Shown: positions 14,195 to 22,206 of the stretch, in pieces
Layout of the letters: every line of letters begins with the position of its first letter
Position numbering within the stretch: the stretch's first letter is position 1
Origin: an uncultured Eubacteriales bacterium
GTDB taxonomy: Bacteria > Bacillota > Clostridia > Peptostreptococcales > Anaerovoracaceae
Reading direction: 5' to 3'
Length of the DNA stretch: 24,227 bases
Assembly (NCBI GenBank): GCA_900542245.1
Contig: UQMQ01000016.1
Location: 1-24,227 of the forward strand
Translations under genes and position numbers: made by a program
The notes under the pieces: model-generated
Databases searched by the model: none
Seen by the model: the letters and a program-made list of their open reading frames with translations, nothing else
What the model was told of the DNA's origin: nothing

Positions 14195-14743
14195 TTAACT
14201 CCAGTTCATTTTTTTGGCAATAGCTGCCTTGGTGGAGCCTTTCTCAAAGGTGAAGGTACCGCCCTTGACTTTTTCATCGTCAAGGCCGGACTGGGTGCAA
14301 ATCTGCTTGTACTCTGCGTAGTCCTTGAAGAGTCCTGCGTCGACGAGGCACTGGATCGCGGCAGTCGCGGTATTGCCTGTGACATCAACCTCGACGTCTC
14401 TGGTCAATGCGCCTGCAGCCCAAAGCTCTGCGGTGCCTTGCGTGTCTGTGCCGCTGTTCGCATCATCTCCGCCGTTGTTTCCGGTATTTGCGTCGCTACC
14501 GTTTCCGGTCGCGGCATCGCCGTCCTTGTTTGCATCGTCCTTGTTATCCCCCTTGGACGTATCATCGGTTTTGGACGGGTCGACCGTCGGCGTTTCGATC
14601 TGCTTATCGTTATGGATGAGCTGCTTTGGATACTGCAGGATGACGTCCATTCGCCAGGCGATGATGGAAGCCGCCACAACTAAAATCAAAACAGCAATCA
14701 AAATATCATTTTTATCGTATAAAAAATCTTTGAACTTTTTCAT
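14195..14743 (-). CDS. Single-pass membrane protein with MltG/YceG-like C-terminal domain
   Basis: This is a 182-residue protein. ATG 14743 (minus) has GGAGGGG upstream. The N-terminus is cytoplasmic (KKFKDFLYDKND), followed by a membrane helix at about residues 14-30 (ILIAVLILVVAASIIAW). A long Asp/Asn/Lys/Gly-rich disordered linker spans about 50-108. The C-terminal 70 residues (TATAAIQCLVDAGLFKDYAE ... VKGGTFTFEKGSTKAAIAKK) resemble the small LysM-like N-terminal domain of endolytic transglycosylase MltG/YceG, without its catalytic domain. It could be a wall-binding or regulatory protein. This assignment rests on pattern recognition only. A terminator follows at 14158-14127. Confidence 0.75.
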   Translation of the reverse strand: MKKFKDFLYDKNDILIAVLILVVAASIIAWRMDVILQYPKQLIHNDKQIETPTVDPSKTDDTSKGDNKDDANKDGDAATGNGSDANTGNNGGDDANSGTDTQGTAELWAAGALTRDVEVDVTGNTATAAIQCLVDAGLFKDYAEYKQICTQSGLDDEKVKGGTFTFEKGSTKAAIAKKMNWS

Positions 14744-14923
14744 AATCCCCTCCATGCTTGTCCATGCTATCCCATGCCTGCAGGCATCGCTGCCCGGACG
14801 AGCCCTTTTTGCCTTGTGTGTCAGTCCTTGTGCCGGGCACTGCAGATCATCGCGCGTGCGCTTATGCACAGGGTACCTATATATTTTAGCAGATTTAGAC
14901 TTTTTTCTCAAGTGATTTTAGTG

Positions 14924-14929
14924 TATAAT
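14924..14929 (+). promoter_or_regulatory. -10 box seven bases before the pseudouridine synthase ATG
   Basis: A perfect TATAAT at 14924-14929 would place the transcription start at about 14936, the first base of the ATG. No Shine-Dalgarno sequence lies between. The -35 region (about 14901) is only T-rich. Confidence 0.5.
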
Positions 14930-14935
14930 AGACGC

Positions 14936-16030
14936 ATGATTAAAATTACCATTACAGAAAACCAGGGAAACCAGCGGCTGGACCGCTTTTTGAAAAAATA
15001 TTTTGACCGGGCGCCGCTCAGTCACATCTATAAGCTGATCCGCAAGGATGTCAAGGTCAACGGTAAGCGGCAGAAGGAAGATACGATGCTGGCGGCGGGT
15101 GACGAGCTGACGATCTACCTCTCGGAGGAGGATGCGAAGGCGCTGCAGACAGTGAAAAAACACGTCAAGGCGAAGCGCCAGTTCCGGATTGCCTATGAGG
15201 ATGAAAATATCTTAGTGTGTGAAAAGCCGTTTGGGCTTTTGACGCACGGCGATCATACGGAAAAGAAGAATCACCTTGCCAATCAGGTGGTGGATTATCT
15301 GATCCAGACCGGAGCCTATCAGCCGCGGCTGGAAAAGACCTTTACGCCGGCACCTGCCAATCGGCTGGACCGCAATACGACCGGTCTGGTGATCTTCGGC
15401 AAGCATGCACCGGCATTGCAGGAGCTGAATCAGATGATCCGTACCAAGGACGCGGTACGCAAGCTGTATCTGACGATCGTCTGCGGCAAGTTGGAAAAAT
15501 CCATGCGCATGCGCGCCAAGATGACGAAGAACGAAGCGAAAAATACGGTACGCGTGCTCGCGGAGGACGCCGACGAGGGAAAGATCATGGAAACCGTGGT
15601 TAGACCGATATGCAGCGCGCAGTATCAAGGGCGGTGGTTTACGCTGGTCGAGGTGGAAATCATCACCGGCAGGACGCACCAGATTCGCGCACATCTGGCA
15701 CAGGCGGGATTCCCGGTCATCGGTGACATCAAATACGGCGACCGCGCATACAATCGCTTCGTGCAGGACCGCTTCGGTCTGTCCACGCAGCTGCTGCATG
15801 CGTACAAGCTGGTGTTCACACAGCAGGCGCTGAAAGCACAGACAGCGGAGACTGCAGAACTGCCAAACGGTGCCGGACCCAAAGCGCAGTCGGAAGCACA
15901 GGCGGCGCAGGGCAGCGGGCTGCTGTCCTATCTGGCGGGCAAGACGATCACTGCGGAGCTGCCGCCGGACTTTGCACGTATCAAAACAAGTATTTTTGGA
16001 AATGATAAAGAGGAGATAGAGAAAAAATGA
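14936..16030 (+). CDS. RluC/RluD-family 23S rRNA pseudouridine synthase
   Basis: This 364-residue enzyme isomerises uridines in rRNA. An S4 RNA-binding domain occupies about residues 12-65 (QRLDRFLKKYF, SHIYKLIRKDVKVNG). The catalytic domain has NILVCEKPFGLLTH and the active-site motif ANRLDRNTTGL with D145, then GRTHQIRAHLAQAGFPVIGD. Near the C-terminus is an Ala/Gln-rich insertion (about residues 300-330) that is unusual. The start ATG 14936 fits the S4 domain start. There is no Shine-Dalgarno sequence and TATAAT is only seven bases upstream, which suggests a leaderless mRNA. The stop overlaps the lepB start by four bases (ATGA), so the two are coupled. The exact target site (RluC- versus RluD-type) is not decided. 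Confidence 0.9.
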   Translation: MIKITITENQGNQRLDRFLKKYFDRAPLSHIYKLIRKDVKVNGKRQKEDTMLAAGDELTIYLSEEDAKALQTVKKHVKAKRQFRIAYEDENILVCEKPFGLLTHGDHTEKKNHLANQVVDYLIQTGAYQPRLEKTFTPAPANRLDRNTTGLVIFGKHAPALQELNQMIRTKDAVRKLYLTIVCGKLEKSMRMRAKMTKNEAKNTVRVLAEDADEGKIMETVVRPICSAQYQGRWFTLVEVEIITGRTHQIRAHLAQAGFPVIGDIKYGDRAYNRFVQDRFGLSTQLLHAYKLVFTQQALKAQTAETAELPNGAGPKAQSEAQAAQGSGLLSYLAGKTITAELPPDFARIKTSIFGNDKEEIEKK

Positions 16031-16569
16031 AGGAAATCATGGAGTGGGTCAAAGACATTTTGCTGGCTGTCGTTATCGCGGCCGTAATTCTGGCGTTTTT
16101 TAAGCCGATTATCGTGCAGCAGCAGTCCATGGAGCCAAATTTCCATGCGGGGGATTATCTGATCACGAGCAGGCAGGCGTATCGGTTATTCGGCGATCCG
16201 CAGCGCGGAGACGTCATTGTATTCAAATCCGAGCTTTTGGATGAAAACGAAAAGCCGAAAAATCTGATCAAGCGCATCATTGCGCTGCCGGGCGAAACCA
16301 TCGAAATCAAGGGCGGCGAGGTCTATATCGACGGCGCGCAGCTGCGGGAGGACTATCTGCCGGGCGAAGCGATCTCCGGAGAGATGGATGCAGTCACCGT
16401 ACCGGAGGGGCAGCTCTTTGTGATGGGTGACAACCGCGAATACAGCGAGGACAGCCGTTCACCGCGGGTCGGCACCATCGAGCAGTCGACCATCGTCGGC
16501 AAGGTCATCGTCAGACTCTATCCATTCAACAGCATCAAAACGTTCAAGGGTGTGGATTACGAATCGTAA
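16027..16569 (+). CDS. lepB: Signal peptidase I
   Basis: This 180-residue type I signal peptidase (peptidase S26A) cleaves Sec/Tat signal peptides at the outer membrane face. A single N-terminal membrane helix spans about residues 10-26. The catalytic Ser is S34 in VQQQSMEPN, and the catalytic Lys is K82 in LIKRIIALPGE. Box D is GDVIVF and box E is VMGDNREYSEDSR. Length and single membrane pass are typical of Firmicutes SipS-type enzymes. It starts at ATG 16027 overlapping the pseudouridine synthase stop. A second, degenerate homologue lies 142 bases downstream. Confidence 0.95.
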   Translation: MKEIMEWVKDILLAVVIAAVILAFFKPIIVQQQSMEPNFHAGDYLITSRQAYRLFGDPQRGDVIVFKSELLDENEKPKNLIKRIIALPGETIEIKGGEVYIDGAQLREDYLPGEAISGEMDAVTVPEGQLFVMGDNREYSEDSRSPRVGTIEQSTIVGKVIVRLYPFNSIKTFKGVDYES

Positions 16570-16711
16570 CACAGGATGAAGCGCCGCAGACCGCACAGCT
16601 GGAACGTGAAAGGTGCAGGCGTAGCAGATACAGCGCATGAGGCAAACAGTACAACATGCGGTTTGTGAGACATCTGCGAAAATCTGCCGATGATGCGGAG
16701 AGGATCGGCAT

Positions 16712-17065
16712 ATGGGGAAATGGATTCTGCGGATTCTGGCAGCGGTTTTGGGTACAGGGCTTGCTGCCGGTCTCTTTTGCAGCTTCGCGCTGGTGCGTGT
16801 GGAGGGCAGCGATATGCTGCCGACCCTGGAGCCGGGCGATTATGTATTGATAAATAAATGGAAAAAAGATGAACTTGCGGTTGGCGATCTGGTGCTCTAC
16901 AAAGCGCCGTATTACGAGATTGACGGCGCGCAGTACCCGTTGCGGCGGGTAGTCGGCGTCCGGGATGGCTGGATCAAGGTCGGCTGTGATGCGGACCTGG
17001 TGCTGGACGGCACGCAGATGATCCCGGCGGAATATGTGGTCGGAACGGCGATCGGTATCGATTGA
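16712..17065 (+). CDS. Signal-peptidase-like protein lacking catalytic Ser and Lys
   Basis: This 117-residue S26-family homologue is shorter than LepB. A membrane helix spans about residues 5-26. The region VRVEGSDMLPTLEPGDYVLI aligns with the signal peptidase pattern VxGxSMxPTLxxGDxVLV, but the residue before Met is Asp (D34), with Ser one position earlier (S33). The KR pair of the catalytic Lys motif reads LRRVVGV (R78-R79), so Lys is replaced by Arg. The GDN box is absent. It therefore looks like a non-catalytic paralogue. ATG 16712 follows GGAGAGG. It is co-directional with lepB and smpB. It might modulate or dock with signal peptidase; that is inference. Confidence 0.75.
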   Translation: MGKWILRILAAVLGTGLAAGLFCSFALVRVEGSDMLPTLEPGDYVLINKWKKDELAVGDLVLYKAPYYEIDGAQYPLRRVVGVRDGWIKVGCDADLVLDGTQMIPAEYVVGTAIGID

Positions 17066-17069
17066 CACG

Positions 17070-17131
17070 GAGATTTTCTCAAGAAAAGCCGAAGAAGCGG
17101 GCAGCAGAGATTTTCCCAAGAAAAGTCGAAG
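17070..17131 (+). repeat. Degenerate tandem repeat, 25 bp twice, 37-bp period
   Basis: The 25-bp unit at 17070-17094 (begins GAGATTTTCTCAAGAAAAG) matches 17107-17131 at 23 of 25 positions. The core is itself near-palindromic (TTTTC...GAAAA). Similar short motifs appear at about 13129-13149 (minus), 19924-19941 and 22115-22135. Confidence 0.55.
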
Positions 17132-17176
17132 CTGTTCACGCAAGGAAAGGAAAGAAGAAAAAGAAGGGGAAGGACT

Positions 17177-17638
17177 ATGGGCAAAAAGGAACGCAAGCTG
17201 GTGGCGAACAACAAGAAGGCCTACCACGACTATTTTATAGAGGAAACGTATGAGGCGGGCATTGTGCTGACGGGGACGGAGATCAAGTCGGTGCGGCAGG
17301 GCAAGGTCAGCATTAAGGAGAGCTACGCGCGCATCAAGGACGGCGAAATGATGCTTTACGGTATGAATATCAGTCCGTACGAGCAGGGCAATCGCTTTAA
17401 CACCGACCCGCTGCGCGACCGCAAGCTGCTGCTGCACAAGCAGGAGATCCGCAAGCTCATCGGGCAGACAACGCTCAAGGGGCTGACGATCGTGCCACTC
17501 AAGATGTACATAAACGAGGACGGGCTGGCGAAGGTGGAGATCGGACTGGCGCGCGGCAAGAAGAATTACGATAAGCGCGAGGATATTGCGAAACGAGATG
17601 CGAAGCGCGACATCGACCGCCGCATGAAGCTTCGCTGA
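17177..17638 (+). CDS. smpB: SsrA-binding protein SmpB
   Basis: This 153-residue protein is the essential partner of tmRNA in ribosome rescue; it binds the tRNA-like domain and delivers it to stalled ribosomes. Family motifs are visible: N-terminal NNKKAYHDYFIEETYEAGI, VLTGTEIKSVRQGKVSIKES, and the C-terminal basic tail GKKNYDKREDIAKRDAKRDI that inserts into the mRNA channel. Length is typical (about 150-160). ATG 17177 follows the purine-rich AAGGGGAAGG. It lies directly upstream of ssrA (tmRNA), which has its own promoter, a common bacterial pairing. Confidence 0.97.
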   Translation: MGKKERKLVANNKKAYHDYFIEETYEAGIVLTGTEIKSVRQGKVSIKESYARIKDGEMMLYGMNISPYEQGNRFNTDPLRDRKLLLHKQEIRKLIGQTTLKGLTIVPLKMYINEDGLAKVEIGLARGKKNYDKREDIAKRDAKRDIDRRMKLR

Positions 17639-17706
17639 GATTTTTGCTTTGGCTTGTAACCTTTTGCCCTGCAAAACGGAGTTATCAATGAAAGGGATTT
17701 TGGAGG

Positions 17707-17735
17707 TTGACATTTTGGGGAAAGTGTCATACACT
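17707..17735 (+). promoter_or_regulatory. Promoter of ssrA
   Basis: A perfect TTGACA at 17707-17712, a 17-bp spacer and TACACT at 17730-17735 (4 of 6 matches). The predicted start near 17742 would leave a roughly 80-base 5' leader for RNase P to remove from pre-tmRNA. Confidence 0.65.
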
Positions 17736-17821
17736 AAGATTATCGCAAACGCGAGCATTGCGGCCCACGCGGGCAGAGACCGCGGGCGGTGACGCGTAAA
17801 CCGCGAAGTGACGTGAACTTC

Positions 17822-18193
17822 GGGGGTGTAAAGGTTTCGACGGGGGTGTAGAAGCCGGATAAGCGAGCGGTAGTTGGCTCAGACTACCTTAAAAAGGGCC
17901 CGTTAAAAATAAACGCTAAAAAGAACAACAACTTCGCATTAGCAGCTTAGTCTGCAGCGCCTAGGAGCGCACGCGCGTCGGCCACAGCTTACCCGTAGAC
18001 TGTGATCCCGGCGTCGACTATACGGGAAAACCTGCTGAGAGTTCTCGGTATCAGCAGGGAACAACGAGATAGCGGACGCGGCAGCCTGTTAATGGGCGGC
18101 CGCCGATGCGAAACCCTAAATCATTAACTGCGCTCGGAGAAATTCCTGTGGAAATGCTTTCGGACATGGGTTCGACTCCCATCATCTCCACCA
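17822..18193 (+). ncRNA. ssrA: Transfer-messenger RNA (tmRNA)
   Basis: This one-piece tmRNA is about 372 nt. The 5' end GGGGGTG (17822-17828) pairs with CATCTCC (18183-18189), and the encoded ACCA ends at 18193. The 3' T-arm region GGGTTCGACTCCC is clear. The mRNA-like part resumes at GCT 17915 and reads A-K-K-N-N-N-F-A-L-A-A then TAG (17948-17950). The ALAA end is the degradation signal recognised by ClpXP. The KKNNNF part is specific to this lineage. It follows smpB and is flanked by its own promoter and a hairpin terminator. Confidence 0.97.
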
Positions 18194-18198
18194 TATGG

Positions 18199-18236
18199 AA
18201 CAGAAAAGACAGGCTTGATGGTCTGTCTTTTCTGTT
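18199..18236 (+). terminator. Terminator after ssrA
   Basis: AACAGAAAAGACAG (18199-18212) pairs perfectly over 14 bp with CTGTCTTTTCTGTT (18223-18236) across a 10-base loop. The 3' arm carries the T tract. It begins six bases after the mature tmRNA end. Confidence 0.8.
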
Positions 18237-18310
18237 AGATCGTGCGGATAAACAGGATTTTGCTGACATCAGCAAAGCGGAAGTATCGGAAATCTATCTG
18301 CATGTCTCAC

Positions 18311-18340
18311 AGCCGACGCGCAAACGGCTTGCTTTTTTTT
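18311..18340 (+). terminator. Weak hairpin plus T8 run, second terminator after ssrA
   Basis: AGCCG (18311-18315) pairs with CGGCT (18325-18329), followed by GC and then eight T (18333-18340). The stem is short, so it may be a back-up terminator. Confidence 0.45.
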
Positions 18341-18357
18341 GCTGAAATGTGTAAAAT
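18329..18357 (+). promoter_or_regulatory. Candidate promoter of the metallophosphoesterase gene
   Basis: TTGCTT (18329-18334), a 17-bp T-rich spacer and TAAAAT (18352-18357). It overlaps the T run of the preceding terminator. The start would be about 170 bases before the ATG at 18534; no gene was found in 18358-18533. Confidence 0.45.
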
Positions 18358-18533
18358 GAAAGGAAAGAAATTTTACTGCGTTTTGAAGAGCGGGAAAGAT
18401 ATGCAACAGGATGCAAGGTGCAAATTTTGGGCGCTTGCAGTGCTGCTGTGCGGGCTATGCATGCGCAGTGGGCAGAGCGTGCTTCACCGCAGTGGGGAAG
18501 CATGGCGAAAGGGACAACAAGGGGAGGCATGAA

Positions 18534-19883
18534 ATGATCGCGTTTTTACTTGCGCCGATTTATCTATTGGTTAATATCTATATTTACAAACGGACAATCG
18601 GGTGGATGGCGGTAGGCATCAGCGGGCTGCGGCATGGGGTCGGTCGTGCGGTGTCGATCGCGGTCTATGCGTTTTTTGCGCTGTCCTCTTTGATCGCCTT
18701 TGTGCTGCCGCAGTCAGAGCTGCGGCGGATAATGAAAGAAATCGGCAACTACTGGCTGGGCGTACTGCTGTACATGATTTTTGTAATCGTGCTGGCGGAT
18801 ATCGCGCGGCTATTTTTGCTTTATGTTTTGCATATCGATCGGGAAAAACTCTGCGCGCCGCGGGTGCATCGCGTTGTCGGGCGGTTTTGTGCGGCGGCGA
18901 TTTTCCTTGTTTCGGTGCTGGGCGTGGTCAACGCGGGCATCGTGCGTGTCACGCCATATGAGATTACGGTGGACAAGGCGCTGGTAAGCAGTTCGGCGGT
19001 GTGCGCCGCAGCACAAGCGGGGGCAGACGGAACGGACGTGAGAACTGCGGCGGGGAGCGGCGCAGCAGAGGGGAAGCCTGCAGCGGGCAGCGGCGCAGCG
19101 GCGCAGACAGCACAGGCTGCCGCCGATCTCAAGATCGTCCTTGTCTCAGACCTGCATCTGGGATACAATATCGGTCTGCGACAGATGGAAAAGATGGTCG
19201 CTAAGATCAATGCCGAGAAGGCGGATCTGGTGGTGATTGCCGGAGATATTTTTGATAACGAATGGGAAGCGGTGCAAGAGCCGGCGCGCATGGCAGAGCT
19301 CCTGCGCGGTATCCGGTCAAAATACGGCGTGTACGCCTGCTACGGCAATCACGACATCGAGGAACCGATCCTCGCAGGCTTCACGTTCCGGCAGCGTGCG
19401 CCGAAAGCGAGCAGTCCGCAGATGGATGCGTTTTTGTCCGATGCGGGCATTCAGCTGCTGCGTGATGAGGGTGTACTGATCGCGGGCAGCTTCTATCTGT
19501 ACGGGCGCGCCGATGCGCAGAGACCCGGCGCAGGCATCAGCGAGCGCAAGTCGCCGCAGGAGATCACGCAAGATATGGACAAGACCAGACCGATCATCGT
19601 CATCGACCATCAGCCGCGCGAGCTTGCGGCGCTGGCGGCAGCGGGTGTGGATATCGACCTTTGCGGGCACACACATGACGGACAGATGTTTCCGGGCAAT
19701 CTGATTGTCCGACCGTTTTGGGAGAATTTTTACGGCTATCTGCAAAAAGGCAGTATGCACAATATCGTCACCTCCGGTGTCGGGCTGTTTGGTCCGAACA
19801 TGCGTGTGGGCACGAAGGCGGAGATATGTTCGATTACGGTGCATTTCAGCGGCAGTGTGAACGCGCAGGAGACAACAGACTGA
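18534..19883 (+). CDS. Membrane-anchored metallophosphoesterase
   Basis: This 449-residue protein has four predicted membrane helices in the first 140 residues (APIYLLVNIYIY, VSIAVYAFFALSSLIAFVLP, WLGVLLYMIFVIVLADIA, and one near 118-135). An Ala/Gly-rich linker follows (about residues 155-198), then a calcineurin-like phosphoesterase domain. Metal motifs are in order: DLHLG (D206, H208), GDIFDN (D238), GNHDIE (N272, H273), a lone H359 in IDHQP, and GHTHDGQ (H379, H381). This fits the YkuE/YaeI-like family of membrane-linked phosphohydrolases, often implicated in envelope or lipid phosphate chemistry; the substrate is unknown. ATG 18534 has GGGGAGG six bases upstream, so it is preferred over upstream in-frame starts. 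Confidence 0.9.
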   Translation: MIAFLLAPIYLLVNIYIYKRTIGWMAVGISGLRHGVGRAVSIAVYAFFALSSLIAFVLPQSELRRIMKEIGNYWLGVLLYMIFVIVLADIARLFLLYVLHIDREKLCAPRVHRVVGRFCAAAIFLVSVLGVVNAGIVRVTPYEITVDKALVSSSAVCAAAQAGADGTDVRTAAGSGAAEGKPAAGSGAAAQTAQAAADLKIVLVSDLHLGYNIGLRQMEKMVAKINAEKADLVVIAGDIFDNEWEAVQEPARMAELLRGIRSKYGVYACYGNHDIEEPILAGFTFRQRAPKASSPQMDAFLSDAGIQLLRDEGVLIAGSFYLYGRADAQRPGAGISERKSPQEITQDMDKTRPIIVIDHQPRELAALAAAGVDIDLCGHTHDGQMFPGNLIVRPFWENFYGYLQKGSMHNIVTSGVGLFGPNMRVGTKAEICSITVHFSGSVNAQETTD

Positions 19884-20006
19884 CGGCTGACGGAAGACGA
19901 GGACATAAAAAGAAATGCGCGCGAGGAGATTTTCTTCAGAGCAACTGCGGGCAGGAGCAGGAATTGCGCATCAAAATCAAATGGAGACAAAGGGGTACAT
20001 ACACAC

Positions 20007-21923
20007 ATGGATAAAAAACAAAGGACGGGCGCCGCGCGGATGCCGCGGGCGCAGCGCAAGCAGCTGAAACAGCGGGCCAGGTGGTCGGTGAAGCAGCATT
20101 ACGGGGTCATGCTTTCGGTCTGCCTGTTGGCGATTCTTTTGGGTACCGAGTTTACGGGCAGTCTGGACTTCCTCAAGGTGCAGACGCCGACAGATGTCAA
20201 GGTCGAACGGGAGGTGCTCGAGGAATCGGAATTTGGTATCGAGCAGAACAATGTCTGGAAGGTCGTGACGGAAGTGCTCGCGGGCAATTTGGAGCAGGGC
20301 ACGCAGGACGCGGACCGGCTGACGGAGGAGGCGATCCGAAAGAGTGAGGACTCCGGAGAAACGGCGCTCGGCAGGACGAACGGGGTGCTTGCGAATCTCG
20401 TCAATGACCTGACGAGCGGGCTGTTTTTCGTTAAATTTGTCAAGGGATTTTATCGGCTGGGATTTTCGCAGGGCGCGATTTTGTTCATTGTCAGCGTTTT
20501 CGTGCTGACTGTGGGCATCGGTTTTTGGTTTCTGATCAAGAATGTTTACCGCGCGGCGGGTCGCCGGGTGTTTCTGGAATGCCGCACCTACGAAAAAGTG
20601 ACGCTGCAGCGGCTGCTGTTTTTCCTGCGGTCGCGCCGATGGATGAATGCCTGCGTGAATATGCTGATGCAGTATGTGCTGTATATCCTGTGGTCGCTGA
20701 CGATCGTCGGCGCGGCGGTCAAACGCTATTCCTACTTTATGGTACCGTTTATCGTGGCTGAAAATCCGGAGATCAGCTGGCGGGACAGTATCAAACTTTC
20801 GCGCCGCATGATGGAGGGGCATAAGTGGGAATGTTTCCTGCTGGAGCTGACCTTCGTGCCATGGAAGCTTCTTGGCATTGCGACCTTAGGACTGACAGAT
20901 TTCTTTTATGTCAATGCCTACAAGACAGCGACGCTTGCAGAGTATTATGCGCGGCTTCGGCGGCTGGCGAAGGAGGAAAATCTTGCGGGCAGTGCGTTTT
21001 TGAACGATACGTATTTATTTGAAAAAGCGGAGCGCGGCGTGCTCTCGTCGGTCTATGCGGATATGGTGCTGCAGGGCGTGGGGGCGGTTCCGATGCATCT
21101 GCGCGGCGTGCGCGGCTTCATCGAGCGCAATTTCGGCGTTGTCATGTACAGTCGTGCGGAGGAGGCGAAAATCTGGGAGGCTGAGCGGCATCTGCTGGCA
21201 GAGGAAGCGATGGAGGAGATCATGAACCGGCACGCGTATCCGGATCGCCTGTCGCCGAACCCGATCCATCGGCGGAGCAACCACTTTGAGAAGCTGCATT
21301 ATATGCGGCATTATACGGTTTCTTCGCTTGTGCTGATGTTCTTTCTGTTTTCGTTTGTCGGCTGGCTGTGGGAAGTCAACCTACATCTGCTTTCGGACGG
21401 TGTATTCGTCAACCGCGGCATTTTGCAGGGACCTTGGCTGCCGATCTATGGGTCGGGCTGCGTGATGATCCTCTTGCTGCTTTACCGTCTGCGCAGGGCG
21501 CCGCTCAAGGAATTCTTCGCAACGGTGGTGCTCTGCGGCTTCGTGGAATACTTTACCTCCTATTTCATGGAAGCGATGTACCAGACGCGCTGGTGGGACT
21601 ACAGCGGCTATTTTTTGAATCTCAACGGCCGCATCTGCGCCGAGGGCTTATTCGTATTCGGTGTGGGCGGCTTTGCGGTGGTGTATCTGGCAGCGCCTGC
21701 AATCGACAACTGCCTGCGCCGCCTAAAACCGAAGCTTTGCGTGACCCTGTGCGTGGTGTTGCTGGCGCTGTTCGTCTGCGATGGACTGTATTCTGCGGCG
21801 CACCCGAATCAAGGCAAGGGTATCAGTGCATCATCTGCGGTCATGCAGGATGCACAGGGAACAGGAGAAGCGCAGAATGTGAAAGATGCGCAGGATGCGG
21901 CTGGCGGCGGTCGTGGAGCATGA
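20007..21923 (+). CDS. DUF975 - CmpB (putative ABC permease) fusion membrane protein
   Basis: This 638-residue polytopic membrane protein has two parts. The N-terminal part (about 1-370) resembles DUF975 proteins: a basic start, a first helix at about 33-46 (GVMLSVCLLAILLG), and KLSRRMMEGHKWECFLLELTFVPWK with following helices. The C-terminal part (about 430-590) matches the CmpB-type putative ABC-transporter permease family: FVGWLWEVNLHLL, NRGILQGPWLPIYGSGCVMI and YTRWWDYSG-like YQTRWWDYSGYFLNLNGRI. The last 40 or so residues are polar. No ATPase partner is next to it, so a transporter role is unproven. ATG 20007 has only a weak upstream AAAGGGG. It is co-directional with the metallophosphoesterase 123 bases upstream. 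Confidence 0.85.
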   Translation: MDKKQRTGAARMPRAQRKQLKQRARWSVKQHYGVMLSVCLLAILLGTEFTGSLDFLKVQTPTDVKVEREVLEESEFGIEQNNVWKVVTEVLAGNLEQGTQDADRLTEEAIRKSEDSGETALGRTNGVLANLVNDLTSGLFFVKFVKGFYRLGFSQGAILFIVSVFVLTVGIGFWFLIKNVYRAAGRRVFLECRTYEKVTLQRLLFFLRSRRWMNACVNMLMQYVLYILWSLTIVGAAVKRYSYFMVPFIVAENPEISWRDSIKLSRRMMEGHKWECFLLELTFVPWKLLGIATLGLTDFFYVNAYKTATLAEYYARLRRLAKEENLAGSAFLNDTYLFEKAERGVLSSVYADMVLQGVGAVPMHLRGVRGFIERNFGVVMYSRAEEAKIWEAERHLLAEEAMEEIMNRHAYPDRLSPNPIHRRSNHFEKLHYMRHYTVSSLVLMFFLFSFVGWLWEVNLHLLSDGVFVNRGILQGPWLPIYGSGCVMILLLLYRLRRAPLKEFFATVVLCGFVEYFTSYFMEAMYQTRWWDYSGYFLNLNGRICAEGLFVFGVGGFAVVYLAAPAIDNCLRRLKPKLCVTLCVVLLALFVCDGLYSAAHPNQGKGISASSAVMQDAQGTGEAQNVKDAQDAAGGGRGA

Positions 21924-22158
21924 GGCGCGAGTACAGCCGCACGCAGACCTTGTTATGGCGCGGCGGGAAACTGCACGCGCGGATGGTGGGTGCATCCCGG
22001 GGCATGGATCGCGCGGGAGCTACAAGCTCGTGCAGATCAGGACGGTGCGGGAATAATCAGTGTACGAAAAACAGGGGAAAAGGAAAGATACCGCGCGGAA
22101 GTACTGCAGCACTGGCGGGAATTTTCGAGAAAAGTTTAGGAAAAATCGGCGCGGGGGC

Positions 22159-22187
22159 TTGCCAAGTCGCGCAGAACATGCTATAGT
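22159..22187 (+). promoter_or_regulatory. Promoter of the cobalamin riboswitch transcript
   Basis: TTGCCA (22159-22164; 5 of 6 matches), a 17-bp spacer, and an extended -10 TGCTATAGT with TATAGT at 22182-22187. The start would be near 22194, just before the riboswitch. The 235 bases from 21924 to 22158 show no gene. Confidence 0.7.
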
Positions 22188-22206
22188 GTTGATAGAACTT
22201 CATAGA

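Noticed and set aside
19977..20822. Minus-strand frame of about 280 codons opposite the DUF975-CmpB gene
   Set aside because: His/Arg-rich with no recognisable motif; the plus strand encodes a coherent membrane protein.
21368..22186. Plus-strand frame over the end of the DUF975-CmpB gene and the following intergenic region
   Set aside because: Arg/Gly/Cys-rich composition, no start site, and it overlaps conserved CmpB motifs in another frame.
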